Shown in pieces: positions 24,403-38,000 of a stretch of DNA of 64,000 nt. Under the pieces are notes generated by a model. The model worked only from the letters and a program-made list of their open reading frames with translations. It searched no databases and had not been told where the DNA came from. The stretch is from Campylorhamphus procurvoides (lineage: Eukaryota; Chordata; Aves; Passeriformes; Dendrocolaptidae), in assembly GCA_013396655.1 (NCBI GenBank), contig WBMV01008405.1, forward strand, positions 496,911 through 560,910. Reading direction: 5' to 3'. Positions within the stretch are counted from its first letter, which is position 1. Each line of letters begins with the position of its first letter. The position numbers were made by a program, and so were the translations under genes.

Positions 24403-27400
24403 CATGTTATCAGAGGCTTTTGAATTGTTCTAGTGCATAATATCCACTGAGGTAACTCCACTGGTTTCCAGATTCTTTTAGGCTTCCATCTAGCAACATA
24501 ATCAGTTGCTTAATATTAAGCTACTGCCAGTGGGATTTTTCCTATGCTCAAATGCAAATGAATGCTTGTATGTTGGACTCAGTGATGTCTCTCTGTTTAA
24601 GTACTTGGCTGAAGAAATAAGCTGTTTTATGGGATCCACTCTTTGCACTTTAATTTCTAAAAAGCTCCTTGCTATAGCATGCAGAGCAGGTATAGTTTCT
24701 GTGCTCCGTGCTACGAAGGGTACTTACTGGTAGCTGGAAATGCTGGCTGCACTACCTTTATAAACTCAGGCCAAAAGAGCATTCAGATTAAGCAATAATT
24801 TAAGCAACATTAAGAGGAATGGAGAGAGCACATGGCCAGTTAGTCACCAGAGGTACATACGTATGCAGAAAGTAAATCCCCAACCTGTTATAGTAATGCA
24901 CTTAGTTACTGGAAATGCAATACGAGCTCACTTTCATGAGCAAGGATGAAAGAACTTGTTTAACCTTTGTACAGCATTTTCCACCCACACACAAAAGTGA
25001 CATCAGATGCTTCATATAGGTAAAAAACAAGTCAGCATTTGGGAGACTCCTGAACAAGAGACAGAGATAACCCCTTAACTCTAAGTTTGCACAATTAACT
25101 TGCTACACATTTATGGTGGATCACATGAAACTTCTCACTACTTATTTCTGGATCTTAATGACTCCAACGCAGAAAGAAAACCTTTCAGCCCTTTGCTTAA
25201 AGCACTGGGCGTAAAGCACTTACTGGAAGGTATTTTATGTTTGTGCCTGCAATATAAAGTAAGGTTTTTGAATTTAAATTGGGGAATATTTTACTTTCCA
25301 ATATGCTGCATATGGAATCGTTGGCACTGAAGAGGGATTTCCACAAGGTCAGTCATTAGCTGGCCTTTGAGTGAGAGCATGAAAACTTTGGAAGAGGAGT
25401 TTAAGTGGGCATCACTGAGACAGCTAAGCAAGACACGGGCTGGAAGCATCTAGCTCTGTGCAACACCTGGGTGGATTTCTGTCCACTCCACTGTCACCTA
25501 AATAGTTTCTGTAGGATTTCTGAAGCTCAAGGTTTCTAAACTTTGCAGACCAACTCTGTGCTAACATTTTGTGTCACTTTTGGAACAGGTTGGGGCTTAG
25601 TTTCCTGTGTGTCCCAGCATGCAACAAGAAAGAATTTGGCTTTCATTGACATTTTGGACATATAGGAACACTCTAATTTCCCTTTCCTCCCTCCTGTTCC
25701 CCTCCCACCCCAAAAAAATGTTTGATAATAAACTTTGAAGTCCTGGGAGAAGTAGCACGTGTTTGTGAAGGGAGAAGGTGGGGGTGGCGGAGGCGGTGGA
25801 AGGAGCTCAGTTTGTCAACACAAGAGCCAGGAAGCAAGTTATTTATAAGGCTTGTGGTGGAGAGGGGGCCAGCCCACATGTTTTTAAAAAAGATCTTAAC
25901 TAATCTCATGGTGCAGCTAATTCTGTTATTTGTAAATACGTTTCCCTTGCAGTCTTGGTGGACAGAGGGCGAGCTAAAAGAGGATCACAGTACAGGGTAA
26001 GTCTCAGCACCTCTACACCTGGGTGCTGCCCCATGCAGATGCCCAGCTTTCTCTGGACTTCAGTGATGCTCCTGGAAAGGACTCTGACATCCCCAGGAAA
26101 AGCAAGAATGGAGGTACACAGGAACTGGTGCTTTCTCAGAATTCAAAAATGTTTTATTTAAATGATGTCTCTGACAATGTTCAGCCTAAATTTTGAAGAG
26201 CTCTTAAACCACAGAATGTATCATCTTCAGCTGGGTTTCATGACTCTAGCAAAGAGGAAGTTGACTGTGAGAGGCATATGATCATGAGACTATACTTGGC
26301 TGGACTGACATCAAAAGAAGTGAATTTTGGACACATAAAGATTTTTAAATTCACTGAATAAGTACAGTCACATTTAGATTTATTTTCTTGTTCTGTGTAC
26401 AGCATATAGTGAGCTATTCTTGTGGATTGAACAGCACTCTAAGTCCCATGATGTATGCATGACATGGACTTGTCACTGTTCCTACATTCCTCCAGTTCAA
26501 TAGCCATGTGAAGGGTGTATCATCCTCAGCTAAAAAAGGTCAAAAAATTAGCTTTATCTCAGGAAAGATAGTCTGCAATTTAATGCTTGGCCATGCAAAC
26601 TCAAATCACATGTAAGTGCATTTATATGGACATTTATATATGCATAGATACAAGCATATATATCTATATACACACAACAGTATTGCATTATTAAATACAG
26701 TTATATTTTAATTTCATTTTTGTACAGTAAAAAATCCCAACGACACAAGTCCATTTTCTTTTATTTACCTTAAAGAGCAATAAAAGACGTAAATGTATGA
26801 CTTAACAGGTTAAATATGGGGGGATATGCAAGTATTTGTACTTCAGTTTTGTACTTGGGAAAGGAGATACAAGAGAAAAAAGATACTTTAATAATAAGAA
26901 GAATAAGAATAGATAAAAATCCATGCTGAGGTCTACCTTGTTACAGAAAGGCAAGAAAAGAGAAGTTGCAATAGGTATTGCTGCAGAAACTTCTATGAGT
27001 TATGTCCATTTACTGGTTAGAAAACTAAAATCCCTTGAGGGCATGCCCTGCCCTTCGTCCTCTGGGTTTTATCCCACTGGGATCCTGCAGGGCTCTGGCA
27101 GCACAGCAGTTGGAGCTCCAGCTGGGGACATGCCATCACTCCAGTGCAGAAACTTCACAGGTACTGTGGACTGAAATTTCTGGGTGAAATTCTGGCCCTA
27201 TTGACATGGGCAGGTGTTTTGCAACTGTCTGCAATGGAGATAGAATTTAATCCTTTGTCCAGAAGAGAAGTTAGGAACCAAAATTAATACCCAGATACAA
27301 AACTACAGTTCTATATTTTTCAGTATCAGGGAACCTGCTCTTGGCCTGGAAGATCACAGGCTAAAAGAGGAATGGAGCTAAAAGAACAAAACCCACTGTC

Positions 27401-28737
27401 AATTTCACTGATTTTCTGGTGTTTCAGAGGGGTAGGAAATTAGGATCAATGTTATTTATATGCATCTTGCTGACAAGATTTACCAGAACTTTCCAACACC
27501 TGAGATTGAGAGAGTGTATTTGAAAACTTTTACTCTCATTAAAACAAATCAAAACCTATCCAAGAGCAAACTTGAAAAGCTAGTTTGAAAACAAGAAGTT
27601 TTAAAAGAAACACATATTTGGAAAAGATCTTTTAGAATACAATCACTTTGGTACCCTAAAATGTGGGACACTCTTCCAGTACCACATACAATGATGGAAA
27701 TTGCTGCATCCCCAGAATGGTCATGAAGTGTGTTAGTTCACAGCCAGCAGAACATGACACTGGTAGGACACTAAAAGAAACATTTACTTACAGTTTCTAC
27801 TCAGTCTGTGAAATCTTACTAATAGGGAAAGATTAAATGGTATTCCTATTAAATATATATATATGACAATAGATATTCTAGCAAACAATTCTGTTTCACT
27901 TCTCAGGCCAAATAGAACAGAAACATATTTAGGGATGCATAGAGAAATTATATTTCCATTTTAATAATAATAATGGACTGCAAAAACTTCCATTTGAGCC
28001 TTTAGCTTTATTTTTAGTCTAATATTTATATTCCTGGATAGAGAAAATGTATCAGCAAAAGCTGTCCTGGCCCTACAATTGTCTCTAGCAATTTGCAAAG
28101 ATGTCTGAGCCCATCATTCCTCACTAGACATTTTGCTGAGTGTAACATAGTGCTGCTCTTCTCAGAGGATCGTAAATATTGTTTTCTCTGGTGTGTGAGG
28201 CTTCTTGACTTTAATACTCTCCCACATTTATATCAGGATAATCTCTATGCTATGTCCTTCTGTTACCTGAAATAAGCAAAAGCAAGCAACATCTGAGTCT
28301 CCCAACTATGATTTCTGATGGATATTTTTCCCAGGAATAAATTCAGGCAGTCAAATCCCAGCACCCCCGCTGCAGTTTAGTTATGATAATACAATTTTGT
28401 GCTTTCAGTGTTAGGTTGCAATTCCTTGGGATTTTAACTATATTTTGCACCATGATCAATGACTGATAAATTGATCTCATCTGCAGATACTATCAGTCTA
28501 ACATGTTGTAATAACTATGGTTAATTATTTAAATTGAGTGCAAACAATTCTAATAAGACTTTTTTCTGTAAATTTATTTTTAAATGATACATAATTATCC
28601 TAAATTGGGAAAAGTGTTTAAACTGGCAAGCAAACTAATTGAGACAAATATCTCAAAACCATGATCTCTTGTCTAGGAGAGGAAATGCCATAGTAGATTT
28701 GTAGAATTTATTTATACAGAAAATCTGTAATATCTGT

Positions 28738-28797
28738 AACAGATAACTAATCTGACTAATCTGTAACATTAACAGATAACTAATCTGTAACATTAGT
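28738..28797. repeat. 33-bp tandem repeat, about 1.8 copies
   Basis: The word aacagataactaatctg occurs at 28,738 and again at 28,771, each copy followed by related ctaatctgtaacatt sequence. The period is 33 bp. It is AT-rich, with no coding context. Confidence 0.75.
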
Positions 28798-30952
28798 CAA
28801 TCCATTTCAAGCTAGTATGTTCTTTCTAGTTTATGGATCCAACCAAGAAATCTGTGCTTCCCGTGTTTCAAAAATATTTGGTTCCAAAATTCTGTTTCTC
28901 TATGCATTTTATGGACTTTGAGTAGCACTGTTTCAAAAATCCCATCTAGAGCAGTCCCAGTGATCCATATGTGAAGCTGCGTGCTGGCATTGATCAGGCT
29001 GTGTCGCAAGTGTTGTGAAACTGCAGTATTTGTTTTGAAAAGGCACAGATCCTGAAGCTCAAAAGTCTCAGGCACTTTTTTAGATTAACAAATTATTTCG
29101 AGCACTAGAGCACTAATTTACTTTTTTTCCTGTACAAAACACGGGCTTGACTTATTGACGGAAAATTCGAATTAGAGCCAATTCTTTATTTTCTCCTTTA
29201 GATGCTCTCAGGGCAGAGGTGGTATTTAATCATGAAAGAAAGAGTTTTTCATTCTCAACCTACCAAGCTGTGGTGCTGCCCAGCTGCCCTGCAGAAATCT
29301 CTCACGTCTCCCATGTACCAGGCAACAGCAACTGAGCCCATGAGGTAGCTCTTCCTGCTCAGATGACCAGCTGGGTAACAGTTAATCCCGACATTTTAAA
29401 CAGGACTGACAATTCCACAATGGTTGCTACAGCTGTGAGAGAGTTCATTATGCTGAGGGACTGCATCTAGAATGAACAATGGAAGTGAATCTGGGGAGGA
29501 TTTGAATAAAAAGGAGCTAAGCTGTTTGGAGGGACAACGTGGAAGATCAAATGGAGGCAGGAGCGTGAAGGCTGCCTTTGTGTAAATATGAATATATGAA
29601 AAGAGATTGTGGATGGAACTGAATTTCACCAGGGAGGTGAACTCCCCATGCACAGCCACTCAGTGGGCTAAGCTTCCTATTAGACCTGGATTTTGCCAAA
29701 GTGAGAACAGCGTGAGGGAGTTCCTGGCAGAGCCGTGGTACAGAGAGGCAGCTCAGGCGGCCAAATAAACCAGTCAAATAAGTGAAGAGAGTATTGGACA
29801 CTGAGAAAGAGCATGTCATAATTTTTTTTTCTCCATATAATGGATCCTAGAAGTTAAACTCTCTGTTCAAGATAATATGACAAAGTAGATTTCAACCATG
29901 CAGTATTGACATCCTCAGAAAGTCTTTGCCTAGATGCTAATTGGTTATAAATATCAAAGAAAGGTGGGCAGGTGTAATAGTCTGCAGGACACAGGGTAAA
30001 AAACAAAATTGAAAACTATATAAAAATGTGTATTAGGCCATTGGGTGAGCTGTGCAGCACCCTAGTGTTGCATGACTGAGCCTAACAAGAGATGTATGCA
30101 AACAAACTTGCACGTAGAGTCCTTAGAAGGCAAAGAGTACATTAAACCACATCAAGGCCTCTGTGAGCTACTTCTAAAATGTTAACAAGCAGCTTGCTTA
30201 AAGAGCAGTGGCAATGATAAGAGAGACAGAGATAGAGAATGTAATTGGCTAAAAATAATTTAACTGCCAGAATGCTCTTTTAAACTGCTTGCTGTAGCTT
30301 TGCGGCAAGTTATTTGCAATTTCAGGCTGTGTTTAGCAAAGTTTCATTTGAAAGAAACAAACAAAAAAGAGCAGTTATAATCCTGTTTATCTTCTAAAGT
30401 AGTACTAGCTGACAAGAGGAAAATATGACTTGGCCAGTAGTGTTACCAGCTTTTGATCTTTTGGGAAATCTTAGAATGGATGAAAAAAGGGAGCGTATGA
30501 AAGGTGTCTGATGTTGTGTTACTGAAGGGAGTAGGAGGTGAGTGGGCTCTGGTAGTTGTTTTTAAATTGTATTAATAATTTTTTTTTTCAAGATAGACTC
30601 GTGTGTTGGTGATCTCCCTTCTGAGCTAAAAGAAAGAAGGAGAGCCAGTCCCACTTGCAGCCCATCAGCTCCCACCTCAGTTGTTGGGATAAGCAACATA
30701 CAGGGTTGTAGTCCCAGGTGAGACACTGAAGATGAAGCTGTTGAAGGCATTGCAGTGGCCTGGCTTCAAAACAGGCAGTGAGGTGCAGCATCTCACTGTG
30801 CCAGAGCTGTGCTTGCAACAGGTAACTCCTGAAGTGCACAGACCACCTCGAGCTAAAATGGACCCCCAGGTGTTGGCAGGGACACGCTCCTGGTGTGTGG
30901 CCCTTCAGTGCATTACTAGCCCTGGAATTGTTGCTCTCCCAAAGCAGGAAGA

Positions 30953-31030
30953 TAGAATCATAGAATGGTTTTGGTTGGAAGGGACCTTAAAGATCATCAA
31001 GTTCCAACCTCCCCACCATGAGCAGGGATC
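30953..31030 (-). mobile_element. CR1 LINE 3' end fragment
   Basis: Textbook avian CR1 end in reverse complement: tagaatcatagaatggtttt, then ggttggaagggaccttaaag, then atcatcaagttccaacct. It is well preserved but stops after about 80 bp at gagcagggat. There the expected CR1 continuation is replaced by unrelated sequence containing two hairpins. Confidence 0.92.
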
Positions 31031-31211
31031 AGATGGCCATGGTGCCATGTGGCACCTGAGAAATAATCTCAGAATTAATTTTCTCAGAAATAATCTGATA
31101 AATAGTTCTGGATCAGCCAGGACTGTGCTTCAATTAGACACAGTAGTATTTTTTGGAAAATCTGGCAATGCATTGGCCTTGGCTGATATTAGGGAAGCTG
31201 GAGAATTATGA
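31031..31211. repeat. Unclassified hairpin-containing segment next to CR1
   Basis: Directly after the CR1 stub come two perfect small hairpins. GGTGCCA/TGGCACC lie at 31,041-31,047 and 31,050-31,056, and CTGAGA/TCTCAG at 31,056-31,061 and 31,067-31,072. The word ctcagaaataatct recurs close by at about 31,083. The rest, up to about 31,211, resembles repeat-derived DNA but I cannot name a family. A 159-codon open frame (30,732-31,211) runs through the CR1 and this segment, and is therefore not a gene. Confidence 0.4.
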
Positions 31212-34124
31212 GACAGGCACTCACATACAGCTTTTCTTCATTGTTCTCCATACAATCCAGTGCCTTCAGAGAATAGTTGTGCCGTTTGTTTATTATTGTT
31301 ATTAGCTTTTATTAGATTCAAGGAAACCTACCTCAGAGTCTCTCTGTTTTTCAGTTCCTCATTTGACAGCATTATTCTTACTGAGGAAAATTTCTATATA
31401 TTGTAGAAATTATTATAAAGTAAATTAATATAGGATGAATTATTAAAATTTCTTGTATATTATTTTAATAAATAATGACAGAAAACATATTAAATGCAGA
31501 TAATTGTGCAGCTGACTGAGGGGATAACAAGTAATTTTAACAGCCTTGAAATGTTTACATTTGTGGTAACTACAGGAATATTGAGGAATTTTTTAATACA
31601 AACTAAGTAATACTTGATTCAGACAGTTTTGAGGTGAACATCTGTATCAGTTCTAGTAAATGACTGACACTGCATCTACCTACCACGGAAACTAAAATGC
31701 TCTCTTTTCATAAATGTAAAAAAGTCTGTAGAGCTGAATGATATTTGTTTGCTGTACAACTATATCATTGATGTCAACATTTCAGTGATCATCATGAGCC
31801 TTCAGCCTGAACACCCCACTGAGATGGATGGAAGCAGCTTGCAACCAACAGAGCTCTTGCTTCACCTGTCTGAAGAATTGGGCAGCACTCCCTGTGCTGG
31901 ACTCCCGCTCAGCTGATGTCTGGAAGGCTGTTTCAATCATCAAATAGGTTGTAAATGATGGTTTAGTTCCCAGTACAGTCCCACTTTTTCTAATTGCAAA
32001 CCAATTTCAGGTGCTGAGAGCCATGATGACCACTTGTATTCACTGCATTTCTTCAAACGAAATCCATGTCCCCCTTTTGTCAACTTCTTCCACACTCTCA
32101 TAAGAAACTTTCTCCTCTGTGCCTCTCCTGTACCCTCTATTCCCAAATCTTTGCTTCCATGTCTTGTTGCACATCTGCCACACCAGAGTCCTGTGAGAAG
32201 GTCAGTTGCTGGCTCTGATACAGGACCTGGTTCATCTGCTGAGGGGAGCAAGGGTGTGACAGAGAGGCAGCCAGGAGTTTTTGTCTCCTGAAAGGTGCTT
32301 ACCTGGGTCCTGCAGGACAGCCCATGGCTCACAATGTGGCCCTAAGGTACCACCTCTCCCCTGTTCCATGCTATGGTGTAATACACTTCCATGATCGTGT
32401 CCCCTCATCGAGCAGAGGCACCGGTGATACGAATGATACTGAAGGTGGGGGAAGACCAGCCAACTGAGAAAGGGAAAGGTGGCACATTCAGAGCAGAGTT
32501 TGCAGTTTTGTAAAGCTGACACCAGCAATGTGAATGTCCAGCTGTATTACCCAATACATCTCAAAGGTTTCATCAGGAGAAGGCAAGAAACACCAGTTTC
32601 AAGAATGGAAAATTTAGAGCAGTTCTGTCCTGTGTGGTGAGATAGATCACTCTGGGAAGCAGACTTTTGTAGGGTACCTCACATCTGTGCATCATATGTG
32701 AAGGTCTCCTTGGCTCACAGGCAGTCCTAGTGTGCTTCCCTGTTATAAAGAGGTGGTTCACACGAAAGTCACAGGGTGGATGGAAACACTGAAATCTGCC
32801 TGAGCCTGCAGGCAGATCCATGCAGGAGGCTCAGTGGGGCTGAAAACCCTCTTCATCCAGCATGCCTGACTCTTTTCTTTCTCTGCAGCTTCTTTTTTTC
32901 TCTTTACCCTTCTGCAGGGCTGGGATGAGAACAGACCATCTGGAATTTGTGTGCATTTTGGACATTCCCAGCGTTGGACTGGGCCATTTGGGAGATTTTG
33001 CCATGCTGTCATTGCAGCCAACCCTCTCTGTTATGGATGATGAGTGATCCAGACCATCTCTATTGAAGACATGCCCAACATGCATCCCCTGGGTTCTATG
33101 TAGCCTCCTTGCTTCAACTCAAAGCTGACTGTGGATGAACAGTGTGTCTGTCTCCACACTGTGCTTCCCACACCTGCTTGACCTCAGCCCTGATTCCACA
33201 GAAGGGACAATTGATTATAGCTCAGAATTTCACTACAAGCATTGCATTGGGAGGCCTGCCAGTGTGGAGTATCAAATTAGAAGTGACAATAACTTTTTTT
33301 TCCCCCCTCACTTTACCCTACAAGCATTTTTCTCATTTTTCAGTCTGGCAAAACTGATGCACAGATAGTTCAGGTGACTTATATAATGTCACTCATCCAG
33401 TGAGTATCAGTCAAAATATAGACTAAGTTGTCTGAATTCCTTTATAAGCAGCTTTTGTCTCATATTTTAGCCTGTCTTAGCATCATCTCACATCTCAAGG
33501 ACTTCTAAGTATATAATGTCTTCAGCAATGCATGACAGTGACTGTGTGACACTTGCGGGAGTCCTGGAAATTTAATGCAGAAATCTAGCAGTGATTCTGA
33601 TGTGCTTTTATGTGCTCATCAAATCAAACTTCACTGTAGTATACAGTCACAGTACAATGCCAACTGTATCCCCACTGTAACTCTGTTGGTTTTAGTGGAG
33701 CAGCACCAGAAACTAGGTTTGGCTATGAAATGTTACAGTAAGTTTCAGAAACAGGCTTTTCAGCCCATGTGCAACTATTTTTCACAGTGGCAAGAGTACA
33801 GTATTCAGCCAGCGAATGAAAGAGGAACACCAACAGTTTGAGTGAAATATTGAAGAAAGTAGGGATTTTTTTTCATTTGTTCTCTTGATGTGTTGAAGGA
33901 AAATGAACCGGCTGTGTTTAAAAATATGGCCAAGCACATTTGATGAGTAATTAAGTAACGTGTAAAATGACTCAAGAACAAAACCAGGACATTTTCAGCA
34001 TTGCTGGAAACCATTCTTTTAGAACAGAATTCACATGAAAACCAGGTGGCAGGACTTCTTTGGTTTTGCTTTTTTTTCAAAAATTTGAATCCAACTCAGC
34101 TTTATCAGAACGTGGCAGAAAAAA
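31212..34124. other. Intergenic sequence, no gene seen
   Basis: No gene is supported. An AT-rich patch at about 31,380-31,500 contains a short palindrome (AATTTCTA/TAGAAATT). The 31,900-33,100 part is somewhat GC-richer and carries overlapping frames on both strands (up to 130 codons), but none shows a domain. No CR1 tail is visible here. Confidence 0.5.
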
Positions 34125-34266
34125 TCCTGTCCACAGCAGTTTTCCCTGTGGTGGACGTCACAATGGCAGAAATTTCACAAGGACAACTGGCATCATCCTG
34201 TCCACAGCACTTTTCCCAGTGGGGAAGGTCACGATGGCAGAAATTTCACAAGGACAACTGGCACCA
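34125..34266. repeat. 71-bp tandem duplication, two copies
   Basis: Two adjacent 71-bp units, 34,125-34,195 and 34,196-34,266, both start tcctgtccacagca and both contain atggcagaaatttcacaagg followed by acaactggca. They differ at roughly eight positions. The period is not a multiple of three. The unit resembles no repeat family I know. Confidence 0.93.
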
Positions 34267-34766
34267 GCCGATTTCCACCTTTCAATTGGTTTGAGGCCAA
34301 AATAGTAATTGATTTTTCACTTTATGTTGGAGATTGTAAACAGTTACAGTGTCTTTTTTTTCTCTGCAAGTTTTTTTCAGTAGTGTGATACTAATTAGCT
34401 ACAACAAAACTACTTCTGATCAATTTTTAATTTCTTCATCTGATCATTAAATGTAGTCATGTCTATATTTTGCATATTCAGTCATACTTGAACTCAGATA
34501 AGCTATCTTTAGTGAAATATTAAATAAATGCCAAAGATGAATGGAAGATATTTTGTGTACTATTATGAGTAGTAAAATCAAAGCAAATTGGTAAAAGTGT
34601 ACTCAATTCCTCTGTTTAAATACCTTTAGAAAATAAGGTAAACAAATGTATATTTGACAGTGTATATTTCCAGTGGGAATGTTTCCGTGTGTTTTCCTTT
34701 ATAGTGGCTAAACATTAAGTCAAGCCTTTAACTTGATTTTTATGTATTAAAGCAATAACAATCAAG

Positions 34767-34879
34767 GCACAAGGTATTTCCTGGGAATTAATGACTGACT
34801 GGGAGAGTTGATGGGCCGACATGAAGCTGAGGACCATTAACCTCAGCTAGTCATTAATTTCCCTGAAAATTCCCTGTGC
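34767..34879. repeat. 113-bp imperfect inverted repeat (hairpin-forming)
   Basis: The outer arms 34,767-34,796 and 34,849-34,879 pair at about 25 of 30 positions, including the block TTAATGACT/AGTCATTAA. A perfect inner stem AGCTGAGG (34,825-34,832)/CCTCAGCT (34,841-34,848) closes on an 8-base loop. Between outer and inner stem the left side carries 28 extra bases (34,797-34,824), while the right arm is continuous. It could be a MITE remnant, a structured RNA or a conserved element. No family is recognised. Confidence 0.75.
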
Positions 34880-34995
34880 TGAAGCTGTTAGTGCTTTTTA
34901 TAATCTTCCTATCTATTAGTGTAAATATAAACATTTTCCAGCCTGTCCAAGCAATTTCTAAAAGGAATCCATAGGATGGAGCTACCAGCACAAAT

Positions 34996-35038
34996 GTCCA
35001 GATGTCCCTTCCAACCTCAACCACCCTGTGACTCTGGC
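34996..35038 (+). mobile_element. CR1 LINE tail remnant
   Basis: A short piece reading gatgtcccttccaacctcaa then ccaccctgtgactctg matches the last bases of a CR1 3' end (tcccttccaacctcaaccat, then tctgtgattctg). Only about 40 bp is recognisable. Confidence 0.7.
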
Positions 35039-38000
35039 AAAACCAAGAGTCTTGGCCACAGAAGTTTATTTCTCTGGGCAGCTTAGGAAGTCCTTATGAG
35101 TAAATGCCCAATTTCCAACATTTTCTGAAAGTCCTGCATGGCAACAGACTCATGAAATCAGATCCTAATCTAACACATTGAGCATAAAACCAAAAGGGGT
35201 TGTTGTGATTCTTTATTTTGATGGTATTATGTTCCTATAGATATATATGTGTCTGATCAGGTCACCTTTATGCATCATTAGTTGTTATTAATAAAGTTAA
35301 TTGCAGTAATATCTCAGAGCCCATGGGGAATGGCATCCTTTTGTGTCAAGGGAACAGAACAGACCTCTAGACATTCCTATGCCATTCACAATCTTACTTC
35401 TCCTACACTGCTTGAAACAATAAGTAGATGATCCATAGCAACTCTAAGGAACAGAAACGGTGATGACATTCTTTGTCCGGCTTTCAGTTTTTGCCCTTGA
35501 TGGTATTGATTTAACCTCTATGAAAATTAATCTCAGGAGAGGAACAGAGCCTGAAGATTTTACTTTTAAGACTTGCAATTTTGAAGAGCAATTGCCAGTT
35601 CTTACTCTTCCTGGTTTTTGAGGGTTTTGGGTTTTTTTTCAGGTTTGTTTTTTTTTTTTGTTTTGTTTTGTTCAAGGGGGTTTTGTAGGGGCTTTTTTTG
35701 TTTTGTTCTTTATTTTCTTATTTGATGAAGTGATTACTATCTAGTGCCTTCTATCTTGGCCAACCTGTTTTCAGGAGTCACCCATTCATCTTATAATTGG
35801 CAACAAATGGTTCTATCTCATACTGTAGATTGTTTAGAAATCAATCATTGCTAACAACAAATGGAAACTCAGCATGTGGATGTGTTGAAAAAGGATGTTG
35901 AACCACATGTAGGGAATTTTTTCATCCTGATATTTTTGTGCACCTGTGAAGTAACTGGGACATGTGAGTCCATGATTAAATGTAGATGCTAAAGTAATTT
36001 CAACCCTGTATTAGACCTAGTGATGAAATAACTCACTTCACATGAGGAACAACCTCTATATTAACATACTTGAGAGACAACCCTTCAGCACAGAGAAGTA
36101 AAAAAGAAAAAGTCCATGATTAGGAAAGGGCCGCTCTTAAATCTGAAGCCCAACTTCCATTTAGATAGAATTAATACATAATTTTCCAGAGCTCTACTGT
36201 TTTTCATCATGGATGCAGCTCTCACAAGCAATCAAGGAAATGGAATGCCACTGTGGCTTGACCTGACCAGAAGCAAAATAGGAGATACCATCTCTCTCTT
36301 TGCCCTCTCCTGACTGTGAATAGGACAAAGGAAGTCTAAAAGGGATCCTAAACCAAAAGCACCTCATTCAGCAGACTCTGGGGAAACTGTGATCCAAGTC
36401 ACAAACCGAACTTTATGGCTGGTGCTTCCCTCTTGAGCAGACTACATTAAAATCTAAAACCCAGAAAATGAGGGTTGAACTGACAGAGGGGAAAAGACAA
36501 TCCAGATATATACTGTGTTGCCTCAAACAGTGGCAAATTATCCAGTATGAAACTATAGAAAGCTGTATGAGTGCCTTTTCTTTTTGCCAAAACACCATGT
36601 ATTTGACAAAACTGTTTCCACTAACCAAAACAATTGCCAATGAGGAGGCAGTATTTTATCATTTGAAGTGCCACTCCAGCTGTAAAAGTTGCATTAGACT
36701 GTCTTGGCTCAATATATGATGTTTATTCTTATCATTTAGGACCACCAGATACTCATATCTTGTAAAGGTCTGTTGAGTAAGTGTTTGGTACTCACACAAC
36801 AAGAGATACCACTGCACTGGAGTTAACTCAGTTTCACAACCTGTGAGTTCACAGCATTATCACAGAAAGATTGGGGAGTTTATTTGTATCAAACTAACCC
36901 ATAATTAAGTTTGGCACTTGCTTGTATGAAATTTGTGATTTCTCTAGTGCTTGCTCTCCAAGTTGTTCTACAATTCTTCCTTAGGCAGTTAATAATTTGA
37001 TTACCCTATTCACTGTTGTTATAAAACACTCACTTTCTAAGTATATGTATTGCAGTGAGAGCTGGAGACAGTCCTCAGAAATAAATTTTTGGAAAATATT
37101 CTAAAGAGATCCAAACTACTGGAAGATGAGCAGCCCACATGCTGCAGTGTTATGAGCTGTAGTGACTGCAGAGAACAGAAAGAGGGGCACTGTAACTTTT
37201 CCTCTTGAGGAGATGTGGAGTCGGTAAAAAAGTGTAACCAGGCAGAAACATGTTCACAGAGAATTGCAATGACTCATTAGTGTGGCAGCTATTCGGTTAA
37301 CCAATTAATACATGATATTGATTTACACAGCAGATTTTAGAAAGGCATGTCAGTTTTATTATCACTGCTTTTAATAACTAGTGGTGTCTCTATCTATGTC
37401 TGGTCCAGGCAAATGGTTGCATTAGAAAACAGATTAATAAATGACTCCAACTGTTGATGTGGACAAAAATAGATATATTTCCAAGGGAGTTATGGGGTCA
37501 TGGACATCTAATTTGCAGACCTATATTAGCTACAATATGTTTAAATTAGTTTAAAAGTAGATAAAAAAAATAATGTAATGATTTGAAAAGAAAAAAATAA
37601 TGTAATGATTTTCCAGTCTGTTGGAACTGAGCTCTTCCACTTTAGATGAAAAATGTAGGTTTTTGAAAACCTGTATGGCAATCTACATATAAACTGTACC
37701 AGGTTTTTGGTGTTCTCTTGAAGAGGGTTTCAGCAAACCCATGTATTTTTCTGTGGAAAAAAAATAAATAAAAAAGATGACTTGAAATCTGCTGAAATCC
37801 ACTTGGAAAAGAGCTTGGTAAGGGCAGACCTATGGTGAAGAAATAAGAAATAAGCTTGATTCTACTACATGTGTTTAGTCTACAAGCAGTACTGATCATG
37901 AACCTGTTACACAGACTGCAAAGGGAATATTTTAAAGCACGGTAGATGAAGTAGAAGTGTTTTACTAAGTGATTGTGTTTCCATGGAACTGACACCAGCC

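Larger units (their letters stand above)
23857..30952. other. Intergenic sequence, no gene seen
   Basis: No gene is supported. The stretch holds an A-rich tract at 24,344-24,402, AT-rich dinucleotide-like sequence at about 26,625-26,690 and 27,855-27,866, and a 33-bp tandem repeat at 28,738-28,797. Frames of up to about 116 codons occur on both strands without any protein signature. Confidence 0.55.

Noticed and set aside
30732..31211. 159-codon plus-strand open frame
   Set aside because: It runs through an antisense CR1 tail and an adjoining repeat-like segment, so it is not a gene.
31389..31411. 8-bp perfect palindrome AATTTCTA/TAGAAATT
   Set aside because: Too short and too AT-rich to stand out from chance in this patch.
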